Origin: Desulfuromonas sp.
GTDB taxonomy: Bacteria; Desulfobacterota; Desulfuromonadia; Desulfuromonadales; Geothermobacteraceae
DNA: 34,155 bases
Direction: 5' to 3'
NCBI GenBank assembly: GCA_002868905.1
Contig: PKUA01000048.1
Span: 48,795-82,949, forward strand
In this document: positions 8,863-18,507 of the stretch, in pieces
Position numbering within the stretch: position 1 is the stretch's first letter
Layout: every line of letters begins with the position of its first letter
Translations under genes and position numbers: made by a program
The notes under the pieces: model-generated
What the model was told of the DNA's origin: nothing
The model's database searches: none
What the model saw: the letters and a program-made list of their open reading frames with translations, nothing else

Positions 8863-9351
8863 ATGGCCAATGGCAGCAGGCGGCAGGGGCGAGAACTCGC
8901 CCTGAAGGCTATTTACGCCTTGCAGAAGAAAGACACGGTCGATCCGCAGGCTCTCATGCGTCTTTTCTGGGACAACTTCAGGTTCCAGGGTGGTCCTCTC
9001 GGCGAAGTGGAAGAAGACGGGGGCGAACTCCCTCCCGTTCAGGCCAGGTTGTTCACCGAAGAACTCGTGCAAGGGATCATCGGTCACCTGGAGACGATTG
9101 ATTCGATCATTGCCAAATACGCCAAGAACTGGTCGCTCGAGAGAATGGCCAAGGTGGACCTGGCGTTGCTGAGGCTCGCTGCGTATGAGTTGCTTTTCCG
9201 CCAGGAGACACCGATCGGTGTCATCATAAACGAAGCGGTGGAACTCGGGAAACGCTTCGGCACCAAGGAGACCGCCGCTTTCCTCAACGGAATTCTTGAC
9301 AAGATTGGCAAGAACGAACGAAACGGTGCGCCTGTCGCATCAGGACATTGA
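8863..9351 (+). CDS. nusB: transcription antitermination factor NusB
   Basis: NusB, together with NusE (ribosomal protein S10), binds boxA RNA and supports rRNA antitermination. The 162-residue all-helical protein has the usual RRQGRELALKAIYAL opening, the SLERMAKVDLALLRLAAYEL helix region and the closing GTKETAAFLNGILDKI motif. The frame is open from 8743, but ATG 8863 is chosen because the upstream part overlaps ribH and the family begins at this point. The ribH-nusB pair is widely conserved. The C-terminal tail (about 12 residues after GILDKIG) is poorly conserved and may be disordered. Confidence 0.95.
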   Translation: MANGSRRQGRELALKAIYALQKKDTVDPQALMRLFWDNFRFQGGPLGEVEEDGGELPPVQARLFTEELVQGIIGHLETIDSIIAKYAKNWSLERMAKVDLALLRLAAYELLFRQETPIGVIINEAVELGKRFGTKETAAFLNGILDKIGKNERNGAPVASGH

Positions 9352-9358
9352 GGTAGAT

Positions 9359-10672
9359 ATGAAACCAGTGATTAATGTCGGCCTTCTCGGTTTCGGTACC
9401 ATCGGGACCGGGGTTGTCAAACTTTTACAGAACAATGGAAACCTGATTGAACGGCGGCTTGGTGCAAAATTGCAGCTCAAGCGGATTGCCGATCTCGATA
9501 TTACGACCGACCGGGGAGTGCAGGTCGACCCCGCTCTGTTGACCACCGATGCGGCCCAGGTGCTGGATGCCCCGGATATCGATCTCGTGATCGAATTGAT
9601 CGGTGGCTACGAACCGGCCCGGAGTTTCGTTCTCCGTGCCATTGGCAACGGCAAACATATCGTGACAGCCAACAAGGCGTTACTTGCTCTGCACGGCGAG
9701 GAGATCTTCGCAGCCGCAGCTAAAAACGGGGTGGAGGTGATGTTCGAGGCCGCTGTCGGTGGCGGCATCCCGATCATCTCGAGCATCAAAGAGAATCTCT
9801 GTGCCAATAATTTTCACAATATCTTCGGTATCCTTAACGGGACCTGTAATTACATCCTGACCCGGATGACGAATGAAGGCCTTGATTTTGCAGAGGTACT
9901 CAAGGCGGCCCAGGACGCAGGTTATGCCGAGGCCGATCCGACCTTCGATATTGAAGGGGTCGACACGGCCCACAAATTAGCCCTGTTGATCTCTCTTTGC
10001 TTCGGGACCAAGGTGCCGTTTGACCAGGTTTACACCGAGGGAATCAGCAAGGTTTCCAGCCTCGATATTCAATACGCCCGCCAGTTCGGTTTCCAGATCA
10101 AGCTGCTCGCCATCAGTAAATTGACCAATGGTGCTATTGAAGCCCGTGTTCACCCGACCATGATCCCGGAACATTATCCGTTGGCCGATGTGGCGGGTGC
10201 GTTCAATGCCGTCAGGGTCACAGGTGATTTCGTCGGGCCCGTCATGCTGTACGGTCTTGGGGCCGGCATGGAGGCGACCGCCTCGGCCGTCGTTGGTGAC
10301 TGCATCGCCCTGGCGCGCAACATTAATAGTGGAACTTCCCCGCGTACGCCAGGAATGGCCTATCAGCCGGAAGCGATCGAGACCCTGCCGATCAAGTCGA
10401 TGGACGAGGTCGTCTCTCAGTATTACATGCGGTTCACGACGGTCGATCAGCCAGGGGTCCTGGCCAAAATTTCCGGCGTCCTTGGAGCCCATCAGATCAG
10501 TATCGCCTCGATGGTCCAGCCCGAAAGTCATGATGTCGGTTCCGTTCCGATTGTCATCATGACGCATGTCTCTCAGGAGAAAAATGTTCGCGCTGCCTTG
10601 GCCGAAGTCGATCAGCTCGACGTTGTGCTCGAGCCGACCCACCTGATCCGGATCGAGAACGATCTCGATTGA
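9359..10672 (+). CDS. hom: homoserine dehydrogenase
   Basis: This enzyme reduces aspartate semialdehyde to homoserine, the branch point to threonine, methionine and isoleucine. The 437-residue protein has an N-terminal Rossmann domain (GFGTIG at 11-16), the NKALLA and GTCNYILTRM segments, the catalytic-domain signature around YAEADPTFDIEGVDTAHK, and a C-terminal ACT domain from about residue 360 (YMRFTTVDQPGVLAKI) that usually mediates threonine feedback. ATG 9359 is chosen over the upstream frame from 9296, which overlaps nusB. It starts 7 bases after the nusB stop. There is no fused aspartokinase. Confidence 0.96.
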   Translation: MKPVINVGLLGFGTIGTGVVKLLQNNGNLIERRLGAKLQLKRIADLDITTDRGVQVDPALLTTDAAQVLDAPDIDLVIELIGGYEPARSFVLRAIGNGKHIVTANKALLALHGEEIFAAAAKNGVEVMFEAAVGGGIPIISSIKENLCANNFHNIFGILNGTCNYILTRMTNEGLDFAEVLKAAQDAGYAEADPTFDIEGVDTAHKLALLISLCFGTKVPFDQVYTEGISKVSSLDIQYARQFGFQIKLLAISKLTNGAIEARVHPTMIPEHYPLADVAGAFNAVRVTGDFVGPVMLYGLGAGMEATASAVVGDCIALARNINSGTSPRTPGMAYQPEAIETLPIKSMDEVVSQYYMRFTTVDQPGVLAKISGVLGAHQISIASMVQPESHDVGSVPIVIMTHVSQEKNVRAALAEVDQLDVVLEPTHLIRIENDLD

Positions 10673-10697
10673 TGGTTCAGCTATATGTCCTGCATTC

Positions 10698-10723
10698 AAA
10701 GGCGCCCATCGGGCGCCTTTTTT
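10698..10723 (+). terminator. intrinsic terminator after hom
   Basis: AAAGGCGCCC pairs perfectly with GGGCGCCTTT around an ATC loop, and the T-run continues to 10723. This is a textbook rho-independent terminator that closes the long fab-to-hom + strand run. Confidence 0.95.
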
Positions 10724-10827
10724 GTTGGGGTAGTCGTCTGTTGTTTTGTATGAATTGGGAAGTTTCGATTGGGATTTCCGAAAAAGCCTCTGTTTGAGTC
10801 ACGGAGACGAACCCGAAACTATGGAGG

Positions 10828-10867
10828 AAAAAACAAAAAAAGGGTTACGCAAGTTGCGTAACCCTTT
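10828..10867 (-). terminator. intrinsic terminator of tRNA-Ala (possibly bidirectional)
   Basis: A 12-bp perfect stem (AAAGGGTTACGC / GCGTAACCCTTT) with an AAGTT loop lies at 10839-10867. On the - strand it is followed by a long T-rich tract (A-rich 10828-10840 on the + strand), ending the tRNA-Ala transcript. The + strand side also carries GATTTTTT, so it could stop transcription from both directions. Confidence 0.88.
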
Positions 10868-10874
10868 GATTTTT

Positions 10875-10950
<76 letters not shown>

Positions 10951-10963
10951 TTAACGGATGCTT

Positions 10964-10992
10964 TTTATAACAAAGCGCCCTGATGGTGTCAA
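10964..10992 (-). promoter_or_regulatory. promoter of tRNA-Ala
   Basis: On the - strand a perfect -35 TTGACA (10987-10992) and -10 TATAAA (10964-10969) are separated by 17 bases. The start point would fall a few bases before the mature tRNA 5' end. The leader contains ATCCGTTA (10952-10959 reverse), which is also found before tRNA-Leu. Confidence 0.88.
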
Positions 10993-11029
10993 CTTGTTTT
11001 TTGTGAATTGGGTAAAGAATTCAGCTTCT

Positions 11030-12316
11030 TCAGACAACAAGGCTGATGGCGGAAAACAGGGCTGCTGCCAACAGGAACGGGTCACATTCGGATATTTTGC
11101 CGATGGCGATTTTGATCAGGACGTAGGAGAGAAATCCGAAGGCGAGGCCGGTGGCGATCGAGTAGGTCAACGGCATCATGATAAAGGTCAGAAAGGCCGG
11201 TGCCGCCTCCTCGAAATTATAGAAATCGATCTGGCTGGCGCCGCGCATCATGAAGATGCCGACCAGGATCAGGGCCGGGGCGGTTGCATAACCGGGCACG
11301 GCGGAAATGATCGGGGTGAAGAGGGTGGCGGCCAGAAACAGCAGGCCGGTGACCACGCTGGTCAAGCCTGTTCTTCCCCCTTCGGCGACACCACTGGCCG
11401 ATTCGATGTAGGTCGTGGTGGTGCTGGTGCCGAGCAGGGCGCCACCGACGGTTGCGACGGCGTCGGCCTGCAGCATGGAATGGAGGTCGTCAATTTTCCC
11501 CTCTTTGTCGCTCAGCCCGGCTTCGCGGCACACGGCGAGAATCGTTCCCAGGGAATCAAAAAGGTCGACAAACATGAAAGAGAAGATGCTCGACCAGAGG
11601 CTGATCTGCAAGGCGCCGACAATGTCGAGTTGGAACGCGATCGGTGCCATCGACGGTGGCAGGGCAACGACTCCTCCAGGGAAGTCTGAGAGGCCGCATA
11701 CCATGCCGAGGGCTGAAGTCCCGAGGATGGCAATCAGGATCGCACCCCGCACGCGTCGTATTTCCAGGATGATTGCAAGCAACAGACCGATGAGACCGAA
11801 CAGAACCTGGGGACTGAAGGAGCCAAGCCCGACCAGGACAGCATCATGGTTGACGATAAGGCCGAGATTCTGCAAGCCGATAAAGGCGATAAACAGGCCG
11901 ATGCCGACACTGGTGGCGATCCTCAGGGAGGCAGGGATTGCTTGCATCAGGCGCTCCCTGAAACCACACCAGGTCAAAATCAGAAAGACGACGCCGGAAA
12001 TGAAGACGACACCGAGGGCAGTTTGCCAGGGGATCCCTTGCCCCAGTACCAGCGAGTAGGTGAAGAAGGCGTTCAGGCCCATGCCGGGAGCCATCATCAG
12101 CGGAGCATTGGCCCACAGGGCCATGAGAATCGTAGCTAAGCCGGCGACCAGGCAGGTGACTGTGGTCAGGGCGCCTTGATCCATGCCGGTTGCACCGAGG
12201 ATAGAGGGGTGGACGAAAATGATGTAGGCCGCCGTGAGGAAGGTGGTGCAGCCGGCGATGATTTCGTGTCGGACCGTGGTGGCTCTCTTGTGGAGGTGAA
12301 ACATCTTCTCGAGCAT
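11030..12316 (-). CDS. NCS2 family purine permease (AzgA/PbuG type)
   Basis: This inner-membrane protein probably imports adenine, guanine or hypoxanthine by proton symport. The 428-residue protein is very hydrophobic, with about 12-14 membrane segments. It has the AzgA/PbuG hallmarks: APGMGLNAFF at 76-85, DLFDSLGT at 251-258 and TSTTTTYIES at 297-306. These mark the COG2252 branch rather than the xanthine/uracil branch of NCS2. It lies 49 bases downstream of the TPR lipoprotein gene on the same strand and close to purC, which fits a purine supply role. No purine riboswitch is visible before it. Which base it transports cannot be read from the sequence. Confidence 0.9.
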   Translation of the reverse strand: MLEKMFHLHKRATTVRHEIIAGCTTFLTAAYIIFVHPSILGATGMDQGALTTVTCLVAGLATILMALWANAPLMMAPGMGLNAFFTYSLVLGQGIPWQTALGVVFISGVVFLILTWCGFRERLMQAIPASLRIATSVGIGLFIAFIGLQNLGLIVNHDAVLVGLGSFSPQVLFGLIGLLLAIILEIRRVRGAILIAILGTSALGMVCGLSDFPGGVVALPPSMAPIAFQLDIVGALQISLWSSIFSFMFVDLFDSLGTILAVCREAGLSDKEGKIDDLHSMLQADAVATVGGALLGTSTTTTYIESASGVAEGGRTGLTSVVTGLLFLAATLFTPIISAVPGYATAPALILVGIFMMRGASQIDFYNFEEAAPAFLTFIMMPLTYSIATGLAFGFLSYVLIKIAIGKISECDPFLLAAALFSAISLVV

Positions 12317-12365
12317 GATTCAATCCTTTGGACGGTCAAGGGAGCGTGAAAAAAGATGGTGTGTG

Positions 12366-13043
12366 CTATTGAGTCCCGCCGCCGATTTCGAACCAGAAAT
12401 CGGCAATCATTCGGGAAAGACCGAGATGTTCGCTGTATGTGACGGCCTGAAACAGCGCCTTGTAAAGGTTCTCTTCCTGGCCTAGCTGGTGATAGGCCAA
12501 GGCTGAATGGAAATCGATGCGGGCTGCCGCTGCCGTTGTGTCGACAAGCTGGCTTGCCTGGTACAGGAGCTTCAGAGCGCCGCGGGGGTCGTTGCGAAGT
12601 GCGGCGAATACGGCCTGCAGGTCGAGTCTGTCGAGTTGTCGATCGGCAGGGATCAGGTCGAGCAGCCTTTCCGCTTTATCCACCTCTTGCAGAGGGATGG
12701 CGTAGGTCAGGGCGAGGTCTCGGGCAATGTCCGGTATGCGAGGGTCGGATGCAGGGAAATGCTTCAGAGCGTTACGGTAAGTATCGACGCTCTCGTCCCA
12801 GCGGCTGGCGGCCGAGAGGATTTCACCGTGGCGCCGATAGCGATCCGGGTTGTCAGGTTCAAGTCTGACGATGTGTGCGTAAATGTCCGCAGCGTTGGAA
12901 AAGTTTTCGTTGTCGAGTTCGGCCTCGACCAGGTTGTCGAGTTCCGCGACGCTGAGCTGCGCATAAGGGTCCGGCGCCTGCGGGGTGCAGGCGCCGGTCA
13001 AAGTGATCAGACAGAGAAGAATGACGAGGCTTCGCACCGGCAT
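12366..13043 (-). CDS. TPR-repeat lipoprotein of unknown function
   Basis: The 225-residue protein begins with a lipoprotein signal, ending in LTGAC with Cys19 as the probable lipidated residue. The mature part is helical, with TPR-like repeats at about residues 46-105 (FSNAADIYAHIVRLEP, WDESVDTYRNALKHFP) and further helix pairs to the C terminus. TPR lipoproteins usually act as adaptors in envelope complexes. It starts 6 bases after the purC stop and precedes the purine permease, so it is in one transcript with both. No specific family was recognised. Confidence 0.8.
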   Translation of the reverse strand: MPVRSLVILLCLITLTGACTPQAPDPYAQLSVAELDNLVEAELDNENFSNAADIYAHIVRLEPDNPDRYRRHGEILSAASRWDESVDTYRNALKHFPASDPRIPDIARDLALTYAIPLQEVDKAERLLDLIPADRQLDRLDLQAVFAALRNDPRGALKLLYQASQLVDTTAAAARIDFHSALAYHQLGQEENLYKALFQAVTYSEHLGLSRMIADFWFEIGGGTQ

Positions 13044-13049
13044 CTGTCT

Positions 13050-13940
13050 CTAGAGCGTGATTCCGGTCAGTCGTTCCAGGGCCTCACGGTATTTCTCGCT
13101 GGTCTGGCGGACGATATCCTCCGGCAGCTTGGGCGGTGGCGCGACCTTCCCCCAGTCGAGTGTTTCGAGGTAGTCACGCAGGAATTGCTTGTCAAAACTC
13201 GGCTGCGGGCCGCCCGGCTGGTAAAGGTCTTTCGGCCAGAAGCGCGATGAATCGGGACTCAGCGCCTCATCGATCCAGATCAGCTCATCATTGAAGATGC
13301 CGAACTCGAACTTGGTGTCGGCGATGATGATCCCCTTGGTGTCGGCCAGGTCCCGGGCCCTGGAATAGATTTGCAGGGTCAGGTCCCGTATCTGTTCGGC
13401 CGTGTCCCGGCCGCAAAGCTCAATCGCTTTTTCGAAGGGGATGTTTTCGTCGTGTTCACCGATGTCCGCCTTGGTGGAGGGGGTGAAAATCGGCTCCGGC
13501 AGCCGACTGCTCTCCTGCAGGCCTTCCGGGAGCTTGATACCACAGATGGCACCGGTCCTCTGGTAGTCCTTCCAGCCCGAACCGGAGACGTACCCGCGAG
13601 CGATACATTCGACCGGCAACGGCTTGGCTTTACGCACCAACATGCTGCGCCCCTCAAGCTGTTCCCGGTACGGATGGGTGGCGGCGGGGAAGTCGTTCAC
13701 ATCGGTGGCGATAATATGATTCGGTATCATCCCGCTCATCTGTTCAAACCAGAACAGGGAGATGCAATTGAGGACTTGCCCCTTGAGCGGGATGCCTTCG
13801 TCCATGATGACGTCGAAGGCTGAAATCCTGTCGGATGTTACGATCAGGAGATGTTCGCCGAGGTCATAGATGTCGCGTACCTTGCCCCTATTAACGAGGT
13901 TGAGCTTAGGGCAGTCTGATTGCAGGAGAACTTTTTCCAC
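13050..13940 (-). CDS. purC: phosphoribosylaminoimidazole-succinocarboxamide synthase
   Basis: PurC joins CAIR and aspartate with ATP to make SAICAR in purine synthesis. The 296-residue protein matches the longer SAICAR synthetase form. It shows [22 protein letters not shown], the signature segment [27 protein letters not shown] and [12 protein letters not shown]. The start is GTG 13940, because AGGAAGGG lies just upstream inside the end of the ppiD-like gene and the frame upstream is an overlap without family similarity. It begins 4 bases after the upstream stop, so the genes are cotranscribed. Confidence 0.95.
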   Translation of the reverse strand: MEKVLLQSDCPKLNLVNRGKVRDIYDLGEHLLIVTSDRISAFDVIMDEGIPLKGQVLNCISLFWFEQMSGMIPNHIIATDVNDFPAATHPYREQLEGRSMLVRKAKPLPVECIARGYVSGSGWKDYQRTGAICGIKLPEGLQESSRLPEPIFTPSTKADIGEHDENIPFEKAIELCGRDTAEQIRDLTLQIYSRARDLADTKGIIIADTKFEFGIFNDELIWIDEALSPDSSRFWPKDLYQPGGPQPSFDKQFLRDYLETLDWGKVAPPPKLPEDIVRQTSEKYREALERLTGITL

Positions 13941-13944
13941 GTTG

Positions 13945-15885
13945 TTACCCTTCCTTGAGGAAATTCTGCAGTTGCGGTGAGACCAAAATTTCAGCACTCG
14001 CCTTCAAGGTTTCGACCTCTTTCTCAAGCAGTTCGTCCTGCTGCTTGGCGAGGAGCGATTCACGCAACTCGGCCCGCTTGTCATCGGTCAGGTCGGCAGG
14101 ATCGGCAGGCTGCTGTTCCTTGAGTCGGACCACAACGTTTTTGCCGCTGACCGCGAAAACCGAATCGGGGAGGGGGGATTCCGGCGTCAATTTGAAAGCG
14201 GCCTCAGCCAGTTCTTCACTGCTGCCGATTTTCGGAATGAAGGCGCCGAACGATTTCGGGAATGGGTCCGTTTCCCCGATTTTTACCCCGACTGTCTGTT
14301 TCACAACCGATTTGAGGCTGGCTCCCTCCTGCAGGGAGCTGAGAGCTTCTGCAGCCGCCTCTTTGGCCAGCCGATCTGCTTCAGCGGTCCGGTAGGCTTT
14401 TTCGACTTCGCCGCGCACGGCCGAGAGCTCCGGAATATGGCTCGGTTCGATCTGCGCGACCTTGATCAGATAAATACCAGAGGGGAGGGTCACGGGTCGA
14501 CTGAGCTTCGCTTCTTCCAAACTGAATGCAGCCGCGACCAGAGGTTGGGAATCGTCGATACCTGGAACTTCACTGTTTCGCGAGAAAAGATCCGTTGTTT
14601 GAATCTCAAGCTCGTTGGCGGATGCCGCGGCCTGCAGGTCACCGGTTTTGCGATTGATATTGAAGGCATCAATCGCTTTCTCGTAGGCGATTTGCTGAGC
14701 TTTCTCGCGCATCGCGCCGGTTTTTACTTCGTCGATAACATCCGCCAGTGGTTTGACCCCGGCTTCGATGTAGCCTTCCCCCTTGATGATATGGAACCCG
14801 AACGGGGTTTCAACTACATCGCTGAAGTCCCCCGGTTGCAGGGTGAAGGCAGCCTGTTCAAACGCGGCGACCATGGTGCCGTGTCCGAAGTACCCCAGAG
14901 AACCGCCTTTTTCGGCGGTGCCGGCATCATCGGAGAGTGTCCTGGCCATTTCGGCGAAATCTTTTCCAGCCTTGGCATCGGCAAGGATTTTCTCAGCCAG
15001 AGCTCTCTTCTGCTCGCGGGTGGCATCGTCCGCGTCCGACGGAACCCGGATCAGGATATGGGACGCCTTGACCTGCTCTGCGACATCGTAATCGGCCATG
15101 TGCCGGTCGTAATAGCGCTGGATTTCCTCGTCGGTCAGGCTGGCACTGTCGCTGCCGGCGCTCGGATCGAATTTGATGTAACTGATGGAACGCTGATCAG
15201 GGATTTCGAAGTTGTTCTGGTTCTGCTGGAAAAAGGTTGCCAGTCCCTCTTCGGTGACTTCAACCTTGTCCTTGAACAGGGACGGGGCGAAGGTCAGGAA
15301 CGACAGAACGATTTTGTCGTTGGTCGCCTTGAACTCCTGTTCGATTTCGGCCTCGGTGACGCTCGCCCTGGAGCGAATTTGCTCCCGAACTTTTTCGACG
15401 AGAAGATCCCTCTCCTGCATGACTTCGAACTGCTCAGGAGACAAGCGCTGATAGGTGAGGACCTGGAGATAACGGTTTTTGTCGAACACGCCATTTTCCT
15501 GGAATGCAGGAACTTCGGCAATCGACTTGACCAGTTCATCACGACTGACGCTGATTCCCTGTTGCTCGGCTTGTTCGAGCAACAGGATCTGGTTGGTCAG
15601 GTTATCAAAGGCCTGTTGGCGCAGCCCGAGCTGTTTTTCCATGGCAGGGGTGAACCTGTCGCCATAGAGATTCTGGTAGATACGATAAAGATTGCTGTAG
15701 GAGCGCTGCACTTCGTCGTAAGGAATTTCGACCCCGTTGACGACGGCAGCCGCTTGCTGGTTGGTGTCACTGTCGGAGCCTCGGCCCCAGACCAGGAAAA
15801 TGGTACCGACAAAGGCGGCAATGATGGCCCAGAAAACGACCTGGACCATAAACGATTTTTGTTTGGTGCGGAGTACGGTCAACAT
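13945..15885 (-). CDS. PpiD-like membrane-anchored periplasmic chaperone / PPIase
   Basis: The 646-residue protein probably helps fold outer-membrane and periplasmic proteins as they leave the Sec translocon. Order of parts: a short cytosolic start, one membrane segment at about residues 13-33, a SurA/PpiD-type N-terminal chaperone region (about 40-260), a parvulin rotamase domain at about 271-370 ([32 protein letters not shown]), and a second half to residue 646 that resembles a degenerate second parvulin unit plus helices. This is the PpiD layout. It is the first gene of a - strand run with purC, the TPR lipoprotein and the purine permease, and is divergent from mreB. Confidence 0.9.
   Translation of the reverse strand: MLTVLRTKQKSFMVQVVFWAIIAAFVGTIFLVWGRGSDSDTNQQAAAVVNGVEIPYDEVQRSYSNLYRIYQNLYGDRFTPAMEKQLGLRQQAFDNLTNQILLLEQAEQQGISVSRDELVKSIAEVPAFQENGVFDKNRYLQVLTYQRLSPEQFEVMQERDLLVEKVREQIRSRASVTEAEIEQEFKATNDKIVLSFLTFAPSLFKDKVEVTEEGLATFFQQNQNNFEIPDQRSISYIKFDPSAGSDSASLTDEEIQRYYDRHMADYDVAEQVKASHILIRVPSDADDATREQKRALAEKILADAKAGKDFAEMARTLSDDAGTAEKGGSLGYFGHGTMVAAFEQAAFTLQPGDFSDVVETPFGFHIIKGEGYIEAGVKPLADVIDEVKTGAMREKAQQIAYEKAIDAFNINRKTGDLQAAASANELEIQTTDLFSRNSEVPGIDDSQPLVAAAFSLEEAKLSRPVTLPSGIYLIKVAQIEPSHIPELSAVRGEVEKAYRTAEADRLAKEAAAEALSSLQEGASLKSVVKQTVGVKIGETDPFPKSFGAFIPKIGSSEELAEAAFKLTPESPLPDSVFAVSGKNVVVRLKEQQPADPADLTDDKRAELRESLLAKQQDELLEKEVETLKASAEILVSPQLQNFLKEG
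13948..13956 (-). promoter_or_regulatory. Shine-Dalgarno site that decides the purC GTG start
   Basis: AAGGAAGGG on the - strand lies 7 bases before GTG 13940, within the last codons of the upstream ppiD-like gene. It supports GTG 13940 over the longer overlapping frame. Confidence 0.75.
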
Positions 15886-15950
15886 GGAAAAAAACAGGCT
15901 CCTTTATCGAGTTTTCGAGTATGTTTCAAGGTTTGAGAAAACAGTCCAGC

Positions 15951-15979
15951 ATGGTAATCAATCACTCGATGAAATGCAA
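15951..15979 (-). promoter_or_regulatory. candidate promoter of the ppiD-like gene
   Basis: On the - strand TTGCAT (15974-15979) and TACCAT (15951-15956) are spaced by 17 bases. The hexamers are imperfect. The -35 coincides with one arm of a dyad shared with the mreB side. Confidence 0.35.
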
Positions 15980-15998
15980 TAAATTTTTCTTTTCCAGC

Positions 15999-16026
15999 TT
16001 GCATTGAAAAGAGGAATTTGTTAGTG
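15999..16026 (+). promoter_or_regulatory. candidate promoter of the mreB cluster
   Basis: TTGCAT (15999-16004) is followed 16 bases later by a weak -10, TTAGTG (16021-16026). The -35 arm is the mirror image of the one used in the opposite direction. The call is weak because the -10 is poor. Confidence 0.3.
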
Positions 16027-16029
16027 TGA

Positions 16030-17130
<1,101 letters not shown>

Positions 17131-17181
17131 TAAGGGCGACCGCGGTGAGTGGTCGGAACCTTTTCCCATCCGGGCTGTGGC

Positions 17182-18000
17182 ATGCGGTTAGCTCTGAAAA
17201 AATTCCGGACCATCGCCCTTTGCGCATGTCTGATGTTGGCGGCGCTGCTGCTCTATTCCGACCACTTGCGGCAGCGTCCGGCTACCAGCCTGTTCCACCG
17301 TGTGATCCTTCAACTCACTTCTCCCGTCCAGGGAGGGGTTCGAACTCTCGTTCATTCAACGGCAGACCTCTGGCAACATTATCTTTGGCTGGTTGATACT
17401 GCCACCGAGAATGAAATCCTCCGTAGAGACAACCGCCGGCTGCAGGCAAGTCTGCGTGAGTTTGATGAAATACGTTTTGAAAATCAAAGGTTGAAAAAAC
17501 TCCTCGATTTCAGGGAGGCGAGCAGTCTTAAGGCGTTGCCTGCCCGGGTTGTGGCCGAGGATGCGAGCAGCTGGTTTAGAACCATTTTGATCGATAAAGG
17601 AAGCAACGACGGTGTCGCTTCCGGTATGCCGGTTGTAACCGCCGAGGGGATTGTCGGTAGAACCTTCCAGATTTCAGATCATGAGTCGAGGGTGCTTTTG
17701 GTAACGGATGCTTCCTCCTCGATCGCGACGACCTTGCAACAAAGCCGCAGTCGCGGTATCGCACGTGGGCATGGCAGCGGCCTCCAGCTGAACTATGTCG
17801 AGCGGAATACGGAGGTAAGCGTCGGTGAGCTTGTCATAACCTCCGGGACCGGTGGGGTTTTTCCCAAAGGGCTTGCTGTTGGAACGGTCGACCAAGTGGA
17901 GCGTGAGGAGTTCGGCCTGTTCCAGAGGATCTCCATGCGCCCGACTGTTGATCTCACCCGCATTGAAGAAATCCTGGTTCTTTTGCGGAGTGAACCGTGA
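17182..18000 (+). CDS. mreC: rod shape-determining protein MreC
   Basis: MreC links MreB to the periplasmic wall-synthesis enzymes and activates PBP2. The 272-residue protein has one membrane segment at about residues 9-27, a coiled coil at about residues 72-107 (ENEILRRDNRRLQASL onward), and the paired beta-barrel periplasmic domain with DKGSNDGVASGMPV and GELVITSGTGGVFPKGL. The start is uncertain: ATG 17182 gives the usual short cytosolic lead, but GTG 17149 would add 11 residues and both have poor ribosome sites. Its TGA overlaps the mreD GTG. Confidence 0.93.
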   Translation: MRLALKKFRTIALCACLMLAALLLYSDHLRQRPATSLFHRVILQLTSPVQGGVRTLVHSTADLWQHYLWLVDTATENEILRRDNRRLQASLREFDEIRFENQRLKKLLDFREASSLKALPARVVAEDASSWFRTILIDKGSNDGVASGMPVVTAEGIVGRTFQISDHESRVLLVTDASSSIATTLQQSRSRGIARGHGSGLQLNYVERNTEVSVGELVITSGTGGVFPKGLAVGTVDQVEREEFGLFQRISMRPTVDLTRIEEILVLLRSEP

Positions 18001-18506
18001 AACGGGTCCTGCTGTTCTTCTTGACCTGCCTGATGGCCATCCTGATTCAGTCGGTGCTCTGGCCAGCCGTGGTCGGACTTGACGTGAAGCCTGATCTCGT
18101 ACTGTTGCTCACTGTCTGCCTGGCGATGGCCGAACGGTCTTTTCGTGGGAGCTTCGCTGCGTTCATGCTGGGGTCATGGTATGACATCGTGGCAGGAAGC
18201 CATCCCGGCCTGCATGGGGTTGTTCTGTTGACGGTCTATTGGGGGCTGCAACCGATCGCAACACGTTTCAATGTTGAAAGCACCGTGCTGCAGATGATCA
18301 TGGTCGGCGTCGGAACCTTACTGCACGCTTTCCTGGTGATCGGTGGCGGTTTTTTTGCGGAAGCCGGTGGATTGTGGCAATTCGTGCTGATGAATTTTCT
18401 GCAACAGCTGCTATTGAATCTCGTCTGCGCGGTTGTACTTGTCCTCTTGCTGCGACGGTTCGGATTGGAAAGATGGTTCTGTCTACCCCAGCTGGAGAAG
18501 GTTTGA
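17997..18506 (+). CDS. mreD: rod shape-determining protein MreD
   Basis: MreD is the small integral membrane partner of MreC in the elongasome. The 169-residue protein is strongly hydrophobic with about five membrane helices. It contains the usual early PDLVLLLTVCLAM and GSWYDIVAGSHPGLHG segments. It starts at GTG 17997, overlapping the mreC stop by four bases (GTGA), which couples the two. mrdA begins one base after its stop. MreD is poorly conserved in sequence, so the call relies equally on position and topology. Confidence 0.93.
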   Translation: MKRVLLFFLTCLMAILIQSVLWPAVVGLDVKPDLVLLLTVCLAMAERSFRGSFAAFMLGSWYDIVAGSHPGLHGVVLLTVYWGLQPIATRFNVESTVLQMIMVGVGTLLHAFLVIGGGFFAEAGGLWQFVLMNFLQQLLLNLVCAVVLVLLLRRFGLERWFCLPQLEKV

Positions 18507-18507
18507 T

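Noticed and set aside
10958-11689. Open frame on the + strand opposite the purine permease
   Set aside because: It is low-complexity (Gly, Asp, Gln rich), the expected reverse reading of a hydrophobic membrane protein gene.
12317-12365. Purine riboswitch before the permease
   Set aside because: Only 49 bases separate the permease from the upstream gene, and the conserved junction bases of the purine aptamer are not visible.
14437-15936. Long open frame on the + strand opposite the ppiD-like gene
   Set aside because: The - strand protein has a clear membrane anchor and parvulin domain; the antisense frame lacks a ribosome site and family features.
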